DNA of 64,000 nucleotides, taken from the NCBI RefSeq assembly GCF_003991905.1, contig NZ_RSCL01000004.1:124001-188000 (forward strand), given 5' to 3'. Within the stretch, counting starts at the first letter, position 1. The number at the start of each line of letters is the position of its first letter. The notes beneath the pieces were generated by a model that was given only the letters and a program-made list of their open reading frames with translations, was not told the origin of the DNA and searched no databases. Below are positions 1 to 9,081 of this stretch, one piece after another. This stretch comes from Dulcicalothrix desertica PCC 7102 (GTDB taxonomy: Bacteria > Cyanobacteriota > Cyanobacteriia > Cyanobacteriales > Nostocaceae). The position numbers were made by a program, and so were the translations under genes.

Positions 1-768
1 CCACTCGCGGACAGTACGCTTATACGCACCATCATCGAGAATCGACAAAGCCAACATCGATGTTATCTCATTCGCGGGCAACATATCTATACGCTTTCTG
101 CCAGGTTCGCCGTGAATCCCAATACCCACCTCCATTTCCGAGGCGCCTAAATTAAAAGTTGGAGACATCCGTACAGGAACAGTACACGAAGACAAAGCTA
201 TACCCATACTGCGTCCATTTAAACTAACTCGGCGACACAAATCAGCAACTTGCTGTAAATCATACCCTTGCTGCGCCGCCGCACCACAAATTTTCTCCGC
301 TAGTACTGTAGTTCCAACACCTCGGCGCCCTTGAGTAAACAAACTATCCTTAACAGCCACATCATCATCAATCAAAATATTAAGCACGCGCATACCTTCA
401 GAGTAAGCTATCTCAGTAGCCATCTCGAAGTTCATCACATCACCACTGTAATTTTTAACTATATATAAAATCCCGGCGCCGCCATCAACTTGTTTTGCAG
501 CTTCCAGCATTTGGTCAGGAGTTGGGGAAGTAAAAACCTCACCAGGACAAGCAGCATCAAGCATACCCATACCTACATACCCCCCATGCATCGGTTCATG
601 ACCACTACCCCCACCAGAAATAATAGCCACCTTACCCTGTATTGGTGCATCCGCGCGGTACACATAAGTAGGGTCAAAGTTAACTTTTATTAAATCCTCA
701 TGTGCAATTGCCATTCCCTCTAGACTCTCGCGTACAAAGTCTTCAGGTTTATTAATCAGCTTCTTCAT
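1..768 (-). CDS. dhaK: Dihydroxyacetone kinase, DhaK subunit (partial)
   Basis: The reverse strand is open from an ATG at 766-768 to the left edge, giving 256 residues without the C-terminus. DhaK binds dihydroxyacetone for phosphorylation in glycerol/DHA metabolism in the cytoplasm. Visible are [12 protein letters not shown] (about residues 52-63) and GIHGEPG (217-223), whose His219 fits the family histidine that holds the substrate as a hemiaminal. A typical DhaK is about 330 residues, so roughly 75 are outside. The partner DhaL would be expected further left, which cannot be seen. Identification rests on these motifs and strong overall family resemblance. Confidence 0.93.
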   Translation of the reverse strand, partial: MKKLINKPEDFVRESLEGMAIAHEDLIKVNFDPTYVYRADAPIQGKVAIISGGGSGHEPMHGGYVGMGMLDAACPGEVFTSPTPDQMLEAAKQVDGGAGILYIVKNYSGDVMNFEMATEIAYSEGMRVLNILIDDDVAVKDSLFTQGRRGVGTTVLAEKICGAAAQQGYDLQQVADLCRRVSLNGRSMGIALSSCTVPVRMSPTFNLGASEMEVGIGIHGEPGRKRIDMLPANEITSMLALSILDDGAYKRTVREW

Positions 769-833
769 AGCCGTTACTCCTGGTTCTGGGCGCCGAAACC
801 CTCCACTTGTCAGATTACCATGTTGTATCCATC

Positions 834-896
834 TTGTGGGGTGGGCTTTAGATTGCCCGCCTTGCTTGATGAACGGGCTAGAAGCCCATCCCACAA
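834..896. repeat. Intergenic hairpin repeat
   Basis: Imperfect inverted repeat: TGTGGGGTGGGCT on the left pairs with AGCCCATCCCACA on the right. It belongs to the same kind of GGGC/GCCC palindromes seen near 3930-4040 and 29076-29175. An open frame runs through it from 820, but that part is repeat-derived and probably not coding. Confidence 0.7.
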
Positions 897-966
897 AAGT
901 AATTGGATATTTTTTATTGGAAGACTTCGGAGAAACGCCTTTTTTGAAAGATATCTTAATGGTAAA

Positions 967-1131
967 ATGAAAGGCAACCGTTTCGTTGGCGATGCTCAAT
1001 TAAGGAATATTGATTACTTAGAGATAATTTACCCAGAAACGATAAGTGATAAAACCATTTTAAAAAGAAGCTTCATGGTACGTACAGCAGATGGAAATGT
1101 TAATAGACCTTTTAGTGAGATACTAAAATGA
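967..1131 (+). pseudogene. C-terminal remnant of an unidentified protein (possible toxin end)
   Basis: An open frame from 820 to 1131 has a first half that is translated repeat DNA; only the part from about 967 ([11 protein letters not shown], ending PFSEILK) looks like protein. Its stop overlaps the start of the next gene by 4 bases (ATGA). A short C-terminal fragment translationally coupled to a larger following gene resembles the end of a polymorphic toxin followed by its immunity gene, but no toxin family was recognised. It may equally be a small real gene. No clear ribosome-binding site decides the start. Confidence 0.35.
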
Positions 1132-1862
1132 AAAGTCAATTTAAAGATATTGTATACAAAACTGACACATTTGGATTTAAAGAAGAAACTGGCTCTTGGG
1201 ATATCGAATTAGGCGTACCTGATGACCAAAATATACCTTATTTAAATAATTATGTTTATGAGTTAATTAAAGTATTTTTATCTGCATTTGAAAAGTTGTG
1301 TACACCGATAGAGATTCGTTATAGTACTATAATTTTTGATTTAAATGGCAAAATCGAAAAAGCACAAGAGGGAGAAGTTTTAATTATTCAAGGAAAAAGT
1401 CATACACAGATTTTCCAAGAACTAAAATTGTCTTTAAACAATCCAGAAACGTGTTTATTTACCACGATTTTTATTGACTGCGACTTACATGTATATATTG
1501 AAGAGCCAAAAAATATAATAAACAGAAATATATCAAACTCTTTTCGTATACCTAAAGCAGCAACATTTTATTTTGGCTTTGTAATCGAACCATCAGAAGA
1601 TAATGAAGAAGTGTTAATACCAACAGACAGTAGCATTAGCTTTGAAACTTCAACAGATATTTGGGTGGAAAGGACATTAGACCAGCTAAGTTTACATTGG
1701 CAAGATAATCACTACTATGCAGCAAAAACTCAACCATTGTTAGAAGAAGCGCTACGTAAATGGGAAACACTAGTTGGAAAACCAATTTGTGAGTGGAACT
1801 CTCGCTATTACCGTGACCAAATCTTTAGATACGGTTTTAAATCTTCTAATCAACATTCTTAA
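1128..1862 (+). CDS. Hypothetical protein (possible immunity protein)
   Basis: A 244-residue, acidic, soluble-looking protein (begins MKSQFKDIVYK, ends KSSNQHS) with no signal peptide or membrane segment. I do not recognise the family. It starts inside the end of the preceding fragment (ATGA overlap), so the two were probably co-translated. The AT-rich composition is higher than in the neighbouring genes, as is common in polymorphic-toxin immunity genes; that role is inference from position and composition only. Confidence 0.6.
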   Translation: MKSQFKDIVYKTDTFGFKEETGSWDIELGVPDDQNIPYLNNYVYELIKVFLSAFEKLCTPIEIRYSTIIFDLNGKIEKAQEGEVLIIQGKSHTQIFQELKLSLNNPETCLFTTIFIDCDLHVYIEEPKNIINRNISNSFRIPKAATFYFGFVIEPSEDNEEVLIPTDSSISFETSTDIWVERTLDQLSLHWQDNHYYAAKTQPLLEEALRKWETLVGKPICEWNSRYYRDQIFRYGFKSSNQHS

Positions 1863-1880
1863 GTGCAAACCATTTTCAAT

Positions 1881-2327
1881 TTATAACTTTTTTTGCATTT
1901 TGATATGCGGCACACCAGTTGTACCGGAAAAAAAAACTTCGCCAACAGTTTCAAAGCCAGCGTTTTGATAAAATTGTACTTTTGTAGTCCTAGCATTGAG
2001 AGTTAACAGACTTGCACCTCGCTCAAGTGCTACTTTGCTCAAAGTTTGAAGAATATTCATTCCTAACCCTTGTCCTTGAAACTCAGGCATAACAACCATT
2101 TGATAAATTTGAAACTCCTGTAAACTGTTTTGACCTAATCGACCATAAGCTATAACACTGTTTCCTGGGTCAGCTATAATAGCAACATGCGAATCCTGTT
2201 TTTCTTGAGGCTCAAAAATTGAGTCAAACGGGATATTATGTTCTTGATAAAATAAACGATATCGAAGTTGAGCAGCTTGGTAGTACTCATCACTACCGTA
2301 CTCAATAAACTTTGTTTGATAATTCAC
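1881..2327 (-). CDS. GNAT family N-acetyltransferase
   Basis: 148 residues, the usual length of a single GNAT domain. The acetyl-CoA-binding motif A is visible as VVMPEFQGQGLGMNIL (about residues 79-94: the Q/R-x-x-G-x-G/A pattern), followed by the late beta-strand region FYQNAGFETVGEVF. It probably transfers an acetyl group from acetyl-CoA to an unidentified amine in the cytoplasm. The gene stands alone and converges with the upstream hypothetical gene, 18 bases apart. The substrate cannot be deduced. Confidence 0.85.
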   Translation of the reverse strand: MNYQTKFIEYGSDEYYQAAQLRYRLFYQEHNIPFDSIFEPQEKQDSHVAIIADPGNSVIAYGRLGQNSLQEFQIYQMVVMPEFQGQGLGMNILQTLSKVALERGASLLTLNARTTKVQFYQNAGFETVGEVFFSGTTGVPHIKMQKKL

Positions 2328-3111
2328 AGCATCCTAAATTAATGTTAAAGCGTTATATTTAGTCTATAATAGACCAAAAAAGTTTATCTTAGTACTTTAT
2401 ATTTAATAGGCGCCTTTTTACTAAATTATTTAAAGATGCGCCTGTATCAAAGCAAAATCTTTTATTTTGGTTATGTTACTGGGTCTAGGGGCCTCAAAAG
2501 TATATTTATTAATAATTTTTAATTCTTTCTTTGTGTCCTTTGTGTCTAAGAAAGCGGGAAATCCTGCGGATAATGTGGTTCATTTCTCTTTCTTCGCTTT
2601 GCGTACTTTGCGTCCTTTGCGGTTCGTTACACCAACGTTATTTTTGACAAATCAATTAGGAACGCTTCCGGCGCCTCAAAGCAAATCTCTCTTACTCTTG
2701 TCTCTCACTAACTTTGCTACGATAAAAACCTTTATAGAGGCAAATTCTCTCTGTGAACTCTGTGTCTCTGTGGTAAATAATAATTATATTCAATGCACAA
2801 GCGAGATGCCTACGCTACGAATACTACAAGGAATAGCTAAAAATATAAAAATTCGTAGGTTGGGTTGAGGGAACGCCCTTCGGAGTTCTCGCTTATGAAA
2901 ACCCAACAATCATAAAGCTTTGTTGGGTTACGCAAAGCCTCCACCCAACCTACAATCTTTATAGAGGCAATTTCTCTCTGTGAACTCCGTGTCTCTGTGG
3001 TAAAGAAGATTATATCTACTGCACAGGCGAGACGCCTATGCTACAATTTCAATACAAGAATTTTCCCCTCTCTTTGTGGGAAAGGGGTTGGGGGAGAAGT
3101 TTCAAAATATA
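2328..3111. other. Repeat-rich intergenic region without a supported gene
   Basis: No convincing gene is present; open frames across it are translations of repeats. It contains two near-identical copies of a CTCTGTGAACTCTGTGTCTC-like element (about 2742-2778 and 2969-3003; related copies near 53886 and 57318), a long inverted repeat at 2854-2954, and GGCGAGACGCC-type short palindromes (about 2803 and 3026). Confidence 0.6.
2854..2954. repeat. Long inverted repeat (AGGTTGGGT...ACCCAACCT)
   Basis: The outer arms CGTAGGTTGGGT and ACCCAACCTACA are complementary and enclose inner AACCCAACA/TTGTTGGGTT arms, so the whole 100 bases can fold into a branched hairpin. No open reading frame or transposase. 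It is an intergenic repeat of cyanobacterial type, possibly a MITE remnant. Confidence 0.7.
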
Positions 3112-3726
3112 TTACTGTTCTTCTTTCGCCAAACTTGAGGCGTGCAACTTCAGAAAACTATCAAACGAATACCAAGCGAGTACATACCAAGGAATAATAT
3201 CTAACTGCAAACCTTGAAGCATGAGTTTGCGAATTGATAAACAACCTAGTCCTAATGGAAACAGAAAGCGCAAGTCAACTACTCCATCGGTTGATTTTTT
3301 GACTTGTTTGTTTAAATTAATTACTGTGCTAGCTACTCCATCTGCTACTTCAGATTTACCTCTACCGATATCACCAAAAATTATTCCTAGGTCTTGAAGT
3401 GCGGTGTGTACGTTTTCTAAACTATCTTCACCTTCGTGCTGGATGGTTATACTACCTTGTGATACGTTTGTACGTACTTGTTTGATGTTGGGATGCGATT
3501 GTAAAGCGCTGGAGATTCGCTGCATTTCTTCGATTTTGCGATGTTTGTTGCCTACTCGCAAGCGTAATCTTCCTGGTGTGTCGCTAATTAATTTTGCCGT
3601 GATTTGAGCAGTATTTTTAATGTTTTCGGCAGTAATATCTAAGACTGCGGGTTGTTCGAGTTTGACTGGTTTTGATGGTTTTATTTTTGGTGGTTTTGAT
3701 GTACTAACGAATCCGTTTTTTGACAT
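3112..3726 (-). CDS. HMA_2-domain protein with C-terminal membrane-like segment
   Basis: Start chosen at 3726 (MSKNGFVSTSK), where GAGGG lies 7-8 bases upstream; an in-frame ATG 18 bases earlier has no such site. The 204-residue protein has a proline/lysine-rich N-terminus, then an HMA-like ferredoxin fold with SDTPGRLRLRVG (about residues 48-59), and a C-terminal hydrophobic region (FLFPLGLGCLSIRKL, IIPWYVLAWYSF). The domain lacks the CxxC metal-binding pair of true heavy-metal-associated domains. The same PGRLRLRV motif recurs in the P-type ATPase and in the 398-residue protein nearby, so these genes are probably one functional group. Confidence 0.75.
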   Translation of the reverse strand: MSKNGFVSTSKPPKIKPSKPVKLEQPAVLDITAENIKNTAQITAKLISDTPGRLRLRVGNKHRKIEEMQRISSALQSHPNIKQVRTNVSQGSITIQHEGEDSLENVHTALQDLGIIFGDIGRGKSEVADGVASTVINLNKQVKKSTDGVVDLRFLFPLGLGCLSIRKLMLQGLQLDIIPWYVLAWYSFDSFLKLHASSLAKEEQ

Positions 3727-3927
3727 TGTGCTGCCCTCTATCATGATTTTTTCGCTTGATATAAAAATCCTATTTTATTTTTTAAGTAAATGTATGTGAG
3801 CCATAGCCCCACTTACTTTTTTGTCTTTACATTTTTTAATATTAAGAAATAATAAGAGGCAGTTGCCGTTTAAGGACATTTACTGCCTTTGGGAAACTTG
3901 TAAATAAAAAGTATCAAAATTTTCTTG

Positions 3928-4042
3928 TGGGGTGGGCATCCTTGCCCGCCGCTAGTATTAGGCATTTTTTTCTGCCTTAGTATTAATGGGCATTTTAGTA
4001 AACACTTTGAAGATTAAACGGGCAAGGATGCCCGTTCCACAA
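3928..4042. repeat. GGGCATCCTTGCCC-type palindromes
   Basis: Two oppositely oriented elements, GGGCATCCTTGCCC at about 3933-3946 and GGGCAAGGATGCCC at about 4020-4033, flanked by GTGGGG and TTCCACAA. They can pair with each other across about 75 bases. Related copies sit at about 11965-11980 and 29079-29140. Confidence 0.7.
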
Positions 4043-4052
4043 AGGAATTTAC

Positions 4053-4355
4053 CTAACCGTGGTCGTGGTCGTGTGTTTCTGGATGACCACTTGCTTCAAA
4101 AGCGGGGAGCTGTTTTGAATCAGCTATTTCTGCTCTTGCTTCAGCTACCATGTCTTCCCAGGTTTCACCAAGTTCTGCAAAGGCGCCTTTGCTTTTTTCG
4201 TACAGTACTATGCCACCTTTAATTAAGGTTTTAGCGAATGGTTTACCAACGTTTGCTACTACTGGAATAACAACGGGCGCCAGTAATACTGCACCAATAC
4301 CAGCGATAATTCCAGGGGCGCCTGCATCTTCAACGAAATCTGTGATTTTAGCCAT
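4053..4355 (-). CDS. DUF5132 family small protein
   Basis: 100 residues: a hydrophobic stretch GIIAGIGAVLLAPVVIPVVANV (about 15-36) that could span or lie on a membrane, an amphipathic middle, and a histidine/aspartate-rich tail (HPETHDHDHG) that could bind metal. It fits the DUF5132 family, which occurs next to HMA_2 and P-type ATPase genes in cyanobacteria. It lies between two HMA_2-type genes on the same strand. GGAGG is present just upstream (AATCGATTGGAGGAAAATCG before the ATG). Function unknown; metal binding is inferred from the tail. Confidence 0.75.
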   Translation of the reverse strand: MAKITDFVEDAGAPGIIAGIGAVLLAPVVIPVVANVGKPFAKTLIKGGIVLYEKSKGAFAELGETWEDMVAEARAEIADSKQLPAFEASGHPETHDHDHG

Positions 4356-4487
4356 TTCGATTTTCCTCCAATCGATTAATTAATTGTGATAAAGCTGTCT
4401 AGTATATAGTCGTTGAAACAACTACTTCATCTCTCTGTGTACTGAATTAAATGCAAGCAAGGAGTTATTAATCAGTTAAAACTACTA

Positions 4488-4520
4488 ACTCAGCACTCAG
4501 CACTCATTACTCAGCACTCT
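4488..4520. repeat. Short tandem repeat (ACTCAGC heptamer)
   Basis: Degenerate head-to-tail copies of a heptamer (ACTCAGC/ACTCATT) run up to and into the end of the P-type ATPase gene, whose last codons are made from it (terminal residues KKSAE). The same heptamer array is at 24060-24093. Short tandemly repeated heptamers are known from filamentous cyanobacteria. Confidence 0.75.
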
Positions 4521-6741
4521 TCTTGAGCATTGGACGTAAGGCATTAACACCTGCAACTACTGTTGAACCATTGTTGACAACGGTAGCTGTGAGGGGGTTA
4601 AGTCCAAATATCGCTGCTACTACCAATGCGGCAAGATTAGGTATGGCGATAATACTTGTGTTTTGTTGAATGAGCTGTTTGGCTTTACGAGCAACTTCAA
4701 TGGCTTCGAGTAAACCTTGCAAGTCATTGTTCATTAACACTAAGTCTGCTGTCTCGCGCGCAATATCGGAACCGTTAGCAAAGGACACTGAAACATCCGC
4801 ATATGCTAATGCGGCTGAGTCGTTGACCCCATCACCAACGAATGCGACTGTTTTACCAGATGCGTGCAACTCTCGAACTACGTCGGCTTTTTGCTCTGGG
4901 AATGCTTCGGCATGGGTATTTTTTGGAGAAATGCCTAATTCTGCTGCTACAGCGCTTGCCGTCCGTTTGTTGTCTCCGGTAAGCATGTGAACATCTATAC
5001 CTTCAACTGTTAACAGCGATTGAACTACTTTTTTGCTTTCAGGACGAACTACATCACTATGTTCTATTATACCCTGTAATTCTCCATTTGTGGCAACAAA
5101 TATTGCAGATGCAGCTTTTTCTTCTAAAGCATCAAGTGCTGACATGTCAACGTTTTCTTGACGTAAAAAGCGTTCGCTACCGACGTATACTAATTTTCCG
5201 TCAATAATAGCTTCTACACCTAAACCTAGTTGATATTCCCACTTTTCACGGGTGAGAAAATCTATTTGTTCCTGTTCGGCGTGACGTACTACTGCCTCTG
5301 CAACTGGGTGTGTTAAACGCATTTCGGCTGTGGCAGCTAGAGCAAGTACATAATTTGCAGATACTTCTGAATTGAAGCTTCTAACATTAGTGACACCAAT
5401 TTCACCTTTTGTTAAAGTACCTGTTTTATCGAATACTATGGTGTCAATGCTTGCTAGCTGTTCTAATGCGCGTCCACTCCGAATTAAAATGCCTCGACGT
5501 GCTGCATACGTAAGTGCTGCTAAAACTGTAGTGGGAACGCATACACGAATGCCTGTTGCAAAATCAAGGGTGAGAATACTAGCTGCACGTGCTGGGTTTC
5601 TAGTCAGTGCAAATACAGAACCGCTGAGTAATAATGTTGGTACTACTGCTTTTTCTGCTATTTTTGCTGCGTAATTCTCCATACGAGTATCATGAACAGG
5701 TGCCTGTTGCATAAGCTCAATAGTCTTACCTACGCAAGTATCATTACCTACACGCTCTGCGACTATATATATTTGACCTTCGCGAACTAAGCTTGATGCA
5801 TAAACAGTTTGCCCTTCACGCTTACTTACGGGCATTGATTCACCTGTAAGCTTTTGCTCGTCGAATAAAGCTTGACCACGTAAGATAGTGCCGTCTACAG
5901 GTACTTGTTCCCCAGGATACACAATAACAGTGTCACCCTTTTCTACTTCTTCAATCGGAACTTGTACTTTTTCGCCATCACGTTCTACCCAGGCAAATTT
6001 TCCTAATGATGAGAGTAAGTCGAGAGTTTGCTGTGCAGATGAACGCGCGGTACGGTCGCGAATATTCTCTCCAATTTCAATTAACCCAAGCATTAGCGCA
6101 GGTGTGAGAAATTGACCTTGTACGGTGGTTATGGCTATTGCCATAAAGTCGAGAAATTCGATATTGAATTTACGTTCGTTGTAAATTGCTGAAAATGCGC
6201 GTTTGGCTACTGGTAATGTCGCTAAAGCAATGGTTGAGGCAGTTAATAATGGTGATATTGATAAACCAAGAGGCCCACCTAAGACAGCTAAGGTTGCTGC
6301 TACTGCTGAAAACTTCCAACTTGGAATTCCGTTTTCTTCTTCAGAAGCAGGTGCAGAAGCTTTTTTTGTCTTGAGAACAGCAACATCTGTGGCAGCTTGC
6401 AAAATATGACCAATGTGTGCGCGCATTAAAGCTGTGTTTCCGAAGCTAGGTTCGTAATTTACAGTTAACGATGCTGCTGCTGGTTTTACCTTTACGGTTG
6501 TTACATATTTATCTGCTTCTATTAAACTCAGCAATCTTTGCGCGTACTCCGCATCTTCTTTTAAATGTGGAACTCGTAAGCGCAGTCTTCCTGGAGTTTC
6601 ATGGATGACGCTGTAATATACTTTGAGACGACTCGAACTTTTAGTATTTTTGACTAAAGTTACTTTGCCTGACTGTACATGGTCAGGAGGTGCCGCCTTC
6701 AAAGACTGAACGGCGGAGGGTAATATCTTTGCTTGAACCAT
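4507..6741 (-). CDS. P1B-type metal-translocating ATPase with N-terminal HMA_2 domain
   Basis: Start chosen at 6741 (MVQAKILPS); an upstream TTG at 6798 is a poor alternative. 744 residues. Order: HMA_2 domain with ETPGRLRLRVPHL (about 48-60) and no CxxC; membrane helices; actuator TGES (about 299); phosphorylation loop DKTGTLTKGE (about 438); LTHPVAEA; TGDNKRT; GDGVNDSAAL. The metal-site helix reads DFATGIRVCVPTT in place of the CPC of copper/zinc pumps, like the unusual D-F/Y-S-C-G-I-R-type helices of CtpC-like pumps, so the ion is uncertain (Mn or another divalent metal is possible). It is the core of the HMA_2 cluster at 3.1-8.3 kb. It should act in the plasma or thylakoid membrane. Confidence 0.88.
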   Translation of the reverse strand: MVQAKILPSAVQSLKAAPPDHVQSGKVTLVKNTKSSSRLKVYYSVIHETPGRLRLRVPHLKEDAEYAQRLLSLIEADKYVTTVKVKPAAASLTVNYEPSFGNTALMRAHIGHILQAATDVAVLKTKKASAPASEEENGIPSWKFSAVAATLAVLGGPLGLSISPLLTASTIALATLPVAKRAFSAIYNERKFNIEFLDFMAIAITTVQGQFLTPALMLGLIEIGENIRDRTARSSAQQTLDLLSSLGKFAWVERDGEKVQVPIEEVEKGDTVIVYPGEQVPVDGTILRGQALFDEQKLTGESMPVSKREGQTVYASSLVREGQIYIVAERVGNDTCVGKTIELMQQAPVHDTRMENYAAKIAEKAVVPTLLLSGSVFALTRNPARAASILTLDFATGIRVCVPTTVLAALTYAARRGILIRSGRALEQLASIDTIVFDKTGTLTKGEIGVTNVRSFNSEVSANYVLALAATAEMRLTHPVAEAVVRHAEQEQIDFLTREKWEYQLGLGVEAIIDGKLVYVGSERFLRQENVDMSALDALEEKAASAIFVATNGELQGIIEHSDVVRPESKKVVQSLLTVEGIDVHMLTGDNKRTASAVAAELGISPKNTHAEAFPEQKADVVRELHASGKTVAFVGDGVNDSAALAYADVSVSFANGSDIARETADLVLMNNDLQGLLEAIEVARKAKQLIQQNTSIIAIPNLAALVVAAIFGLNPLTATVVNNGSTVVAGVNALRPMLKKSAE

Positions 6742-7111
6742 TGCTCTTTTAATGTCATAAAAAATGGGTGAACAGTTTGGCCGCTTGTTAATAAACAAAT
6801 GGCTAGTAGCTAATAGCTAGTAACAAACTATGACCTATCCTGCATGAGGATAAATTTAGTTTGGTAATCTACATACAAAAAGACAACAATTAAAAGCAGT
6901 ATTGAGATGAGTTATCAACTCTACTTACCTGGGACTCAATTAAATATTTGATTGTATTTAGTTGTTCTATTTGATTGTAGAAATCTATAGAAAAATCTTA
7001 TTCGATTTTACTCAAAGCAGAAGCCTTGAGATATCGTGCAATCGAACTTTGAAAAAGTACAAACCTGTCATTTATGATTTGTCCTTGTGTTGATGAACTT
7101 TACAGAGGAAA

Positions 7112-8308
7112 CTAATTAATCGGATAATGAGCTACTACGTCGATTAAAACGTTAATAAAAGGTGGCTTTAGGTCAGCAATTAATGAACTTACTCCGTTGC
7201 TTGTTGCTCCTAAAGTTGCGTCGGATGCACTTAGCTGACTCATACCGTTGTTTGACTGATTTATTGACTTAATGACAGCTTCTGCTTCCACTGTTTGTGG
7301 TCGCGATAGGACTATATTTTTATTGTCAATTTTTTTTTCTATTTGCTGTTCAACTGGTTGTGTCGTTGAAACTGCGTTCCTGCTTTCTGATGCCAATTGA
7401 ATTAAATTAACCCAATAAGACACATCTAATGATGCTGGTTGATATGAAATTGCAATTGACGCTGCGTCAGTCTTTAGTCGCACATTGGTTGCTTTTGATT
7501 CATTATTCAACATATTCTCTAGGCGCCGTGCATAAGCTTTATCTTTGCCTATTCGAGGTACATTGAATCGAATTCTTCCCGGAATCGAATGCATAATGCT
7601 GTAATCTACATTAGCATTAGTTACAACATCATCCAGACTCCGTTCAATAGTAGATGTTTTGTCCACTTTTGACACCAAGGGTTGAGATGTACGATTGGTT
7701 GATTTACCTTCGTTTTTATTTTCTGGTTCAGCTTTTAAAGCTTCTCGGAAACTACTTATTGTACGCCTTGTTACATCAGATGTCAACATACAAATTGGAA
7801 TTGATGCTAAACCAGTGACTCCAAGTCTGGATGTGATGGCTAAACCTGTAAGTAAAGGAATTAAATCTATTCCTTGCTCTTTCCAAAATTCAACAGACTT
7901 CCACGCTGCGAAGGGGTCTACCTTATTCTTATTATCTGGCTCGCTCAAACGGCGGACACCATATTTTTCTAAAATTTCTAATAGCTGCGACTGTGCTAGT
8001 ACCTCTTTGTCAAACGCAATGACTAAATTTTGCGTTTCCTCGTTCCAGGTAACTTGCTTTATTCCTTTTAGCTTTCGCAATTCTTCTACAAGAGTATGTA
8101 ACAACTCTGTACTACTCTCAGTTGCACGAATTCTAATTCGTTCTGCTGTTACATGAACCACTTGCAAATAAGCCACACCTTGCTGCACTGCTTGTGCCTC
8201 TTTTTGTATGGTTTGATAAAATTCATCGCTTTGCACCTTAATTGAGACTCCATCAGGAGGATCATCTCTCTGATTACTCAATTCGCGACTACTAATGGTT
8301 TGTGTCAT
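7112..8308 (-). CDS. Protein with two HMA_2-like domains and a central membrane segment
   Basis: 398 residues. A first ferredoxin-like unit occupies about 45-115 (VTAERIRIRATE), then a hydrophobic region (GIDLIPLLTGLAITSRLGV, about 145-163), a charged linker, and a second unit (about 235-310) with HSIPGRIRFNVPRIGKDKAY. This second unit closely parallels the ATPase N-terminus (PGRLRLRVPHLKEDAEY). Neither has CxxC. The gene precedes the ATPase on the same strand, separated by about 370 bases. Probable partner or regulator of the pump; there is no enzymatic motif. The gap between the two genes holds nothing recognisable. Confidence 0.7.
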   Translation of the reverse strand: MTQTISSRELSNQRDDPPDGVSIKVQSDEFYQTIQKEAQAVQQGVAYLQVVHVTAERIRIRATESSTELLHTLVEELRKLKGIKQVTWNEETQNLVIAFDKEVLAQSQLLEILEKYGVRRLSEPDNKNKVDPFAAWKSVEFWKEQGIDLIPLLTGLAITSRLGVTGLASIPICMLTSDVTRRTISSFREALKAEPENKNEGKSTNRTSQPLVSKVDKTSTIERSLDDVVTNANVDYSIMHSIPGRIRFNVPRIGKDKAYARRLENMLNNESKATNVRLKTDAASIAISYQPASLDVSYWVNLIQLASESRNAVSTTQPVEQQIEKKIDNKNIVLSRPQTVEAEAVIKSINQSNNGMSQLSASDATLGATSNGVSSLIADLKPPFINVLIDVVAHYPIN

Positions 8309-8412
8309 TTTACGCTATTACCCGATAACCCTGCATCTAATGAGGTTAACAACTTATTAAGTTTAACTTAATAAGTTTGTAATTGTCACTACTTTTAACA
8401 ATTATTTTTGAA

Positions 8413-8949
8413 TCATAGTTTATCCGAATTCTGTAGTTTCTGATACTCTTCTTCGGATATTAACTCTTTTGTACTTTCAACGCGGTCTAAAAAGACGATG
8501 CCATCAAGGTGGTCATACTCGTGTTGAAAAATACGTGCGACAAAATCCACTAGCTTTACATTTTTTGAATCACCAGTTATATCAGTATATTCCACAGTAA
8601 CCGACTGATATCTCGGCACGAGTCCGCGAATACCAGGAACGCTCAAACACCCTTCCCAACCCTTAACTGTTTCCGCAGAATGCTCAATTATCTTAGGATT
8701 AATCATAGCGATTGGTTCCATAAAAGGAGCATTTGGATACCGGGGGTTCGGGCGAGAAGCTACAATAAACAAGCGATAGTTAACTGCGACTTGAGGCGCC
8801 GCAATGCCAACACCGTTTGTTTCTGTAAGAGTTTTCATTAAATCATCAATTAGCTTTTGAATGCGAGTATCTTTAACATTGTTAACTTCATACGATGATT
8901 GACGTAATAATGGATTGCCTAGCTTAATAATCGATAACGACTTGCTCAT
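8413..8949 (-). CDS. def: Peptide deformylase
   Basis: 178 residues, normal for the family. The three catalytic motifs are complete: GVGIAAPQV, EGCLSVPG and HEYDHLDG (metal ligands Cys and two His, catalytic Glu represented by HEYDH with Asp at the usual second position). It removes the formyl group from the initiator methionine of nascent proteins in the cytoplasm. GGAG lies a few bases before the ATG (AAGGAGTTTATAAAATG). Monocistronic in this view. Confidence 0.95.
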   Translation of the reverse strand: MSKSLSIIKLGNPLLRQSSYEVNNVKDTRIQKLIDDLMKTLTETNGVGIAAPQVAVNYRLFIVASRPNPRYPNAPFMEPIAMINPKIIEHSAETVKGWEGCLSVPGIRGLVPRYQSVTVEYTDITGDSKNVKLVDFVARIFQHEYDHLDGIVFLDRVESTKELISEEEYQKLQNSDKL

Positions 8950-9081
8950 TTTATAAACTCCTTCAAACTTTAGATATATACCTTAAGAAAGAGATACATA
9001 ATTTTATTAATTCAAACAAATTAGATGAAAATCTAACATCTTTTTATCCCCCGGTTGGGGGATAAAAGTATACATTTATAT

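Noticed and set aside
1774-1968. 64-codon open frame across the hypothetical/GNAT border
   Set aside because: Shadow of both neighbouring genes.
2467-2868. 133-codon open frame
   Set aside because: It runs through dispersed intergenic repeats and has no protein-like pattern.
2854-2954. Insertion sequence
   Set aside because: Long inverted repeat without transposase or clear target duplication.
4507-8308. Classical copper pump with CxxC domains
   Set aside because: All HMA-like domains lack CxxC and the pump lacks the CPC helix motif.
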